DNA from: QFOX01 sp033763655
GTDB lineage: Bacteria; Pseudomonadota; Alphaproteobacteria; Rickettsiales; UBA3002
Direction of reading: 5' to 3'
Assembly (NCBI GenBank): GCA_033763655.1
Contig: JANRKD010000004.1
Location: 1 to 64,000, forward strand
Length of the DNA: 64,000 nt
Both the position numbers and the translations under genes were made by a program. A model generated the notes under the pieces. That model did not search any database and was not told the origin of the DNA. It saw only the letters and a program-made list of their open reading frames with translations. Shown here piece after piece: positions 60,106-64,000 of this stretch (position 1 is the stretch's first letter; each line of letters begins with the position of its first letter).

Positions 60106-60396
60106 CTATTCGTCCTCGTCGAACTTGCGGCCGACCAGCGCCACAATCGCGTCGAGCGCTTCTTGCGCCTGCGCACCTTTGGCGTGCAGCTCAATATCCA
60201 CGCCCTTTTCCGCCGCCAGCATCAGCAGGCTGAGGATGGACGTCGCCCTGGCGCGGGCTTCCTCGCTCTCGCCGCCACGCGGCAGCCGCACCACCTCCAC
60301 CTGCGCATCGAAGCCCGAAGCCAGCTTCACCAGCTTCGCCGCCGCCCGTGCATGCAATCCTTTTTTGTTGCAAATCCTCGCCGCTGCGCTGGCCAC
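60106..60396 (-). CDS. ptsH: PTS-Ntr phosphocarrier HPr
   Basis: HPr carries phosphate from EI-Ntr to EIIA proteins. The 96-residue protein has the histidine site GLHARAA (His15) and the regulatory serine region ATSILSLLML (Ser53), target of the HPr kinase encoded upstream in the cluster. It starts two bases after the EIIA-Man-like gene. No sugar permease is in the window, so the system is a regulatory (nitrogen-type) PTS. The ptsP (EI-Ntr) gene is not in the window. Confidence 0.95.
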   Translation of the reverse strand: MASAAARICNKKGLHARAAAKLVKLASGFDAQVEVVRLPRGGESEEARARATSILSLLMLAAEKGVDIELHAKGAQAQEALDAIVALVGRKFDEDE

Positions 60397-60398
60397 CG

Positions 60399-60803
60399 CT
60401 AGCTCGCTTTTTTGAGGAGATTGCTGGCCACGTTGATGTATTTGCGCCCGGCCTCCTGCGCGGTCATCACCGCGTTGAGCAGCGTCATCGTGTTGCGCAC
60501 GCTGATGAGCTTAATCAGCATCGGCACATTCACCCCGGCCACCACCTCGACCTTTTCGGGCTTCATGACGGAAATGGCAAGGTTCGACGGGGTGCCGCCG
60601 AACATATCGGTCAGCAGGGCGACGCCCGCCCCCGTATCCAGTTCATTGACCTTGGCAATGATTTCGTTGCGGCGACGCTCGATGTCGTCTTCCGGCCCGA
60701 TAGCAATCGCGGTAAGTGCCTGCTGACGCCCGACGACATGTTCCGCAACGGCAATGAGTTCATTCCCGAGCGCGCCGTGGGTGACGATGATAATTCCAAT
60801 CAT
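60399..60803 (-). CDS. EIIA-Man-like PTS protein
   Basis: The 134-residue protein has the EIIA of mannose-family start MIGIIIVTHGALGNEL with the phospho-histidine at residue 9, then LLTDMFGGTPSN and the EVVAGVNVPMLIKL stretch typical of the alphaproteobacterial regulatory form (sometimes called ManX or PtsM). It has no IIB or IIC partners here, consistent with a regulatory role. It lies between hprK (49 bp) and ptsH (2 bp). Confidence 0.93.
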   Translation of the reverse strand: MIGIIIVTHGALGNELIAVAEHVVGRQQALTAIAIGPEDDIERRRNEIIAKVNELDTGAGVALLTDMFGGTPSNLAISVMKPEKVEVVAGVNVPMLIKLISVRNTMTLLNAVMTAQEAGRKYINVASNLLKKAS

Positions 60804-60852
60804 CCGCCTGCATTAGGCCAGCATGAAAGCAATTGCAACGGTTTGATGCGAA

Positions 60853-61314
60853 TCATCCCAACGGATGCCAATCTGTGGGCAGAGTGCGGTTTTCGTGCAT
60901 CGCCCGAAGGTAGAGCAGCAACGATGGCACCGAAAGCACCGGCGGCGCAGGCAGGCGCAACAAGGGCACCGATACCCCGTCATGCGCGCGGATTTCAGGC
61001 TCGGGCAGGCGCTCCGTGGCAGCGGCATCGAGTGTAACCCACAGATGGATGGGGTGAATCGGGCAGACCGGGTGGCTTATCAGCCCCATGCCGTGCAGCT
61101 CCAGCACCCCTGATAATTGCGGCGGCGCATGGGCAATCAGCACCCCCTGCTTCGCATGCAGCAGCACCCGGTCGTCGGCAATCATCTGCGCGCCATGCAG
61201 CAGCGCTTCGGCCAGCACGCGCGATTTGCCGATGCCCGGCTCTCCCGTCAGCAGGCAGCCAATGCCGCTGTAAACAAAGGCACTGGCATGCACGGGAGGG
61301 GCGGTGCGCATCAC
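60853..61314 (-). CDS. hprK: HPr kinase/phosphorylase, truncated alphaproteobacterial form
   Basis: The 153-residue protein is the C-terminal kinase domain only: Walker A GEPGIGKS at residues 24-31, IADDRVLL and APPQLSGVLELHGMGLI. Full-length HprK of Gram-positives has an additional N-terminal domain; its absence is the rule in Alphaproteobacteria. In the last motif EVRG is changed to ELHG here. It phosphorylates HPr on serine. It overlaps ptsN by four bases. Confidence 0.9.
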   Translation of the reverse strand: MMRTAPPVHASAFVYSGIGCLLTGEPGIGKSRVLAEALLHGAQMIADDRVLLHAKQGVLIAHAPPQLSGVLELHGMGLISHPVCPIHPIHLWVTLDAAATERLPEPEIRAHDGVSVPLLRLPAPPVLSVPSLLLYLRAMHENRTLPTDWHPLG

Positions 61315-61739
61315 GCTGCCGTCAGCAGGTCGTAAATATCCTCGCGCCCACCCTGCAGCAACCGTGCGCGCGACTGCTCGTTACGCAGCACGCCCGCTAC
61401 CTGCGCCAGCAGTTTGAGGTGAGCGGCATCGGCATCCTCAGGGGCGAACAGCACAAACAGCAGGCGGATTTCGCTGCCGTCGCTATGCAGAATCGGCACC
61501 ACGGGCCGCGCGAAAAACGCCAGCGTGCGCCGCAGCCCGGCAAGACGGACATGTGGCAACGCCGCCCCTTGTCCAAGCCCCACCCCAAGATGGATGCGCG
61601 CCATCAGCGCTTGATGAATTGCTGGCGCCCGCAGCCCGGTTATTTCGGCCACCATCGCGCTAATCTGCGCCATCGCGGCGTCGAGCGTCTCGGCCTTGAG
61701 GTGCAATAAAACGCCATCCGGCGGAATAATATCCTGCAT
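61311..61739 (-). CDS. ptsN: Nitrogen regulatory EIIA-Ntr
   Basis: From the ATG at 61739 (142 aa) the protein carries the EIIA-Ntr active site GQGAALPHVRLAGL with the histidine at residue 63 and IRLLFVLFAPEDADAAHLKL. EIIA-Ntr controls K+ transport, nitrogen and stress responses through protein binding. Start could also be three codons upstream at 61748. It lies 14 bp after hpf and overlaps hprK, as in the standard rpoN-hpf-ptsN cluster. Confidence 0.95.
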   Translation of the reverse strand: MQDIIPPDGVLLHLKAETLDAAMAQISAMVAEITGLRAPAIHQALMARIHLGVGLGQGAALPHVRLAGLRRTLAFFARPVVPILHSDGSEIRLLFVLFAPEDADAAHLKLLAQVAGVLRNEQSRARLLQGGREDIYDLLTAA

Positions 61740-61753
61740 TCCCCCCACCCGGA

Positions 61754-62335
61754 TTACGCCGCCACGTCTTCGGGATCGACCCAGGAGATGTTGCCGTCGA
61801 GCCGCCGATAAACCACGTTGATGCGGCCAGTGCCGACATTAAAGAACATCAGCGCCGGCAAGTTCGCCAGATCCATTCGCATCACCGCATCGCTGACACT
61901 CAGCCGCTCGATATTCGTCGATTTTTCAGCGATAACGGCGGGTGCGCCTTTTTCGTCCAGCTCGTCGTCATGCGCCTCGGTTTGCAGCACATATTTGCGG
62001 GCGCTATGGGCGCGCACTTCTTTCTCGCTGACATGGTGGCTTTTAAGGCGGCGCTTATAGCGACGCAGTTGTTTTTCCGCCTTGGTGGCCGCATCGTCGA
62101 ACGCGGCATAAATTTCACTCGCGCCGCCCTGACTTTTCAGCAGCACGCCCGAATGGGTGCCGGTGTTGCCATGAATATCGACCCGGAACTGATGGTGCGC
62201 CTCTTTCGATACCACCACATCGAGGCTGACGATCCGATCGAGATATTTGTTCAGGCCGCCGCTCAGGCGTTTTTCGACATGCTCCTGAAATGCCGAACCT
62301 AGATCGACATGTCGGCCCGAGATGTGAAGTTGCAT
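61754..62335 (-). CDS. hpf: Long-form ribosome hibernation factor HPF
   Basis: This 193-residue protein has the N-terminal HPF/RaiA domain (QLHISGRHVDLGSAFQEHVE, FRVDIHGNTGTHSGVLLKSQ, DDAATKAEKQLRRYKRRLK) and the C-terminal dimerisation domain with MRMDLANLPALMFFNVGTGR and VVYRRLDGNISWVDPED. The long form joins two ribosomes as 100S dimers in stationary phase. AGAGGAA precedes the ATG. It is the first gene of the PTS-Ntr cluster, with the cpaF-like gene 128 bp upstream. Confidence 0.95.
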   Translation of the reverse strand: MQLHISGRHVDLGSAFQEHVEKRLSGGLNKYLDRIVSLDVVVSKEAHHQFRVDIHGNTGTHSGVLLKSQGGASEIYAAFDDAATKAEKQLRRYKRRLKSHHVSEKEVRAHSARKYVLQTEAHDDELDEKGAPAVIAEKSTNIERLSVSDAVMRMDLANLPALMFFNVGTGRINVVYRRLDGNISWVDPEDVAA

Positions 62336-62463
62336 AGATTCCTCTTTGGTTGGGAAGTTGTTGATGGAATAACCGCATAGAATGTGGCCAGCGAAGTGGC
62401 CATTCCAATATAGGCGCAGCGGCGGAATAATTCCAGTGGATTACGCTGCGTTTCGCGCAATAG

Positions 62464-63681
62464 CTACAGTTTCGGCAATTTCACCCCAAGCGCCGCCGAA
62501 ATGCGGTCGCCCTCGCCGTAATAGGCGACGCGGCGCAGGAAGCGCGGCATAATGCCCGACCATTTGAACTCGCCGATAAGCTGCCCGTCGGGCTGCTCGC
62601 CTTTAGTCTGGTAGGTGAATAAATCCTGCATGGTAATCACGTCCGACTCCATCCCCACCACCTCGGATACGAAGGTCACGCGGCGTTTGCCGTCGCGCAT
62701 CCGGCTGGTCTGCACAATCAGGTGAATGGCCGAGGCAATCTGCGCGCGGATGGCATGGTTGGGCAGGCCGAGATTGGCCATGGTCATCATGTTCTCAAGC
62801 CGCGCCAGCGCATCGCGCGGGTGGTTGGCGTGAACCGTGGTCAGCGAGCCTTCGTGGCCGGTGTTCATCGCCTGCATCATGTCGAAGGCTTCGGCGCCGC
62901 GCACCTCGCCAATCAGGATGCGGTCGGGGCGCATCCGCAGGGCGTTTTTCATCAAATCGCGGATGCTGACCTCGTCCTCGTGGCGGTCGGCGCGCACAGG
63001 CCTCGTTTCAAGACGCACCACATGCGGCTGCTGCAGGCGCAATTCCGCCGCATCCTCGATGGTAACAATCCGCTCGTTCGGGTCGATATACTCCGACATC
63101 GCGTTAAGCAGCGTGGTTTTCCCCGATCCCGTCCCCCCCGAAATCAGGACATTGAGGCGGCAGCGCGTCACCACTTTCAGGACTTCGGCCAGCGCCGGGG
63201 AGAGATTGCCGCCCGCCGCCATATCGTCGAGCGTGATGTTGCGCTTGGAGAATTTGCGGATGGAAATCGCCGTTCCATCGACCGCGAGTGGGCGCACGAT
63301 GACGTTGACGCGGCTGCCGTCGGGCAAACGGGCATCGAGCAACGGCTGGCGGGCGCTGACATTGCGGCCGATATGCCCGGCAATCGCCTCGGCGATGGAG
63401 AACACCTGCGCGTCATCGGAGAATCTCAGCCCGGTTTTTTCGAGCTTGCCCGCGCGTTCGACAAAAACATTCTGCGGCCCGTTAATCAGGATGTCGTTGA
63501 CCGAATCATCGTCGAGCAGCGACTTGAGAGGGGCGAGCGCCAGCACCGCGTCGGCCAGCGCGGCTTCCATCGAGAGTATCGGCTCCAGCGGCGGCGGGTT
63601 GGCCGCCTGCCCCAGCGCCAGCGATAACTGCGCCACCTGACGCTCAAGCTGCGCCATGCGCAGGGCCAAATCATCCGACAT
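62464..63681 (-). CDS. cpaF: CpaF/TadA-like secretion ATPase
   Basis: From the ATG at 63681 the protein has 405 residues. It has the hexameric ATPase core: LINGPQNVFVERAGKLEKTG, the Walker A ISGGTGSGKTTLLNAMSEYI, a Walker B region DRILIGEVRGAEAFDMMQAM and TVHANHPRDALARLE. CpaF powers type IVc (Tad/Flp) pilus assembly. No other cpa/tad gene is next to it, and it lies between hpf and rpoN, which are normally adjacent. It could work with distant cpa genes or a reduced system. The start at 63714 would add 11 residues. Confidence 0.9.
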   Translation of the reverse strand: MSDDLALRMAQLERQVAQLSLALGQAANPPPLEPILSMEAALADAVLALAPLKSLLDDDSVNDILINGPQNVFVERAGKLEKTGLRFSDDAQVFSIAEAIAGHIGRNVSARQPLLDARLPDGSRVNVIVRPLAVDGTAISIRKFSKRNITLDDMAAGGNLSPALAEVLKVVTRCRLNVLISGGTGSGKTTLLNAMSEYIDPNERIVTIEDAAELRLQQPHVVRLETRPVRADRHEDEVSIRDLMKNALRMRPDRILIGEVRGAEAFDMMQAMNTGHEGSLTTVHANHPRDALARLENMMTMANLGLPNHAIRAQIASAIHLIVQTSRMRDGKRRVTFVSEVVGMESDVITMQDLFTYQTKGEQPDGQLIGEFKWSGIMPRFLRRVAYYGEGDRISAALGVKLPKL

Positions 63682-63830
63682 AACTATCCTGTTGACGCTG
63701 TGTGTTGCTTTCACCCCTGTCTAACCCGAAGCCGGAAAGAAAGAAAGCCGCCGCTCGCGGGAGGGGCCTATCGCCCGCATCATTCCCGCGCGGCGTGCCG
63801 CATCCGTCACAGGCACGCAGCCCTCACCCC

Positions 63831-64000
63831 TCACCCGGCCTGAAGCTTCTGTCGCCGCCGCACTACGCTCGATGGAATGTTCATTTCCTCACGGTATTTG
63901 GTCACCGTGCGGCGCGCCACATCGATGTTGCGATCCTTGAGGCGTTTGACGATGGCGTCGTCGGAGAGAATGTCCCTTACCTCCTCCGCCGCCACCAGCT
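63831..64000 (-). CDS. rpoN: RNA polymerase sigma-54 factor RpoN, C-terminal end (partial)
   Basis: The minus strand is open from the window edge to a TGA at 63833-63831. The last 56 codons read KRLKDRNIDVARRTVTKYRE then EMNIPSSVVRRRQKLQ: the RpoN box (ARRTVTKYRE) that contacts the -24 element, and a C-terminal tail. The rest of the gene lies outside. RpoN serves the FlbD activator encoded at 15091. The gap of 149 bp to the cpaF-like gene has no feature that I can name. Confidence 0.96.
   Translation of the reverse strand, partial: LVAAEEVRDILSDDAIVKRLKDRNIDVARRTVTKYREEMNIPSSVVRRRQKLQAG

Overview
The window is a 64 kb stretch of an alphaproteobacterial chromosome, moderately GC-rich and densely coded. 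Lineage markers are a CtrA-degradation regulator of the RcdA type, a GapR/DUF2312 nucleoid protein, the flagellar sigma-54 activator FlbD, a FYDLN-acid protein, a truncated alphaproteobacterial HPr kinase with EIIA-Ntr and EIIA-Man-like proteins, a COQ10-like protein and the rpsA-ihfB-trpFBA neighbourhood. The order cannot be fixed from sequence alone. Unlinked accessory genes (a zeta-like kinase, a MazEF-like pair, a recombinase edge) and several families of palindromic repeats sit between housekeeping operons.

Layout. 1-540: C-terminal end of a serine-recombinase-like gene running into tRNA-Ser(GGA), followed by an 82-bp tandem duplication that copies the tRNA 5' end. 731-9024: corA, a COQ10/RatA-like gene with lipA, a MazEF-like pair, rpoZ, a globin-coupled chemoreceptor, ovoA (ovothiol synthesis) and a LapG-like periplasmic protease. 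9209-11008: an M17 aminopeptidase and a MarR regulator. 11310-22383: a flagellar operon fliF-fliG-fliH-fliN-flbD-flhA-flhF-flhG-fliK-like, coding for the MS/C ring, the export gate, polar placement factors and the class-switch regulator. 22411-31555: polyprenyl synthase, a repeat-rich gap, a histidine kinase/MarR/TAXI-binding-protein unit, glmS, a degenerate prepilin peptidase, a degenerate EAL protein and a FYDLN protein.

31694-42261: an AroA-Cmk fusion, two paralogous unknown genes, rpsA, sppA, ihfB, trpF, trpB, trpA, a compact glutamine-synthetase-like gene and trxA. 42325-53202: addA without an adjacent addB, rcdA, two unknown small genes, argF with a frameshift at an A8 run, argD, a secreted cysteine-rich miniprotein, an ABC-2 permease, an unknown gene and a Bax-inhibitor-1 protein. 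53505-58602: rpmI-rplT, then pheS and pheT separated by an inserted zeta-toxin-like kinase and a 68-aa partner. 58780-64000: rpsU, gapR, a DUF465 gene and a PTS-Ntr cluster (ptsH, EIIA-Man-like, hprK, ptsN, hpf) with a cpaF-like ATPase placed between hpf and the 3' end of rpoN.

The features most worth a second look are the AroA-Cmk fusion, the zeta/partner pair translationally threaded through the pheST operon, the frameshifted argF, the paralogous pair inserted between cmk and rpsA, the compact GS-like protein overlapping trpA, the catalytically stripped prepilin peptidase and EAL genes side by side, and the tRNA-Ser junction. No CRISPR array, rRNA operon or complete insertion sequence was seen.
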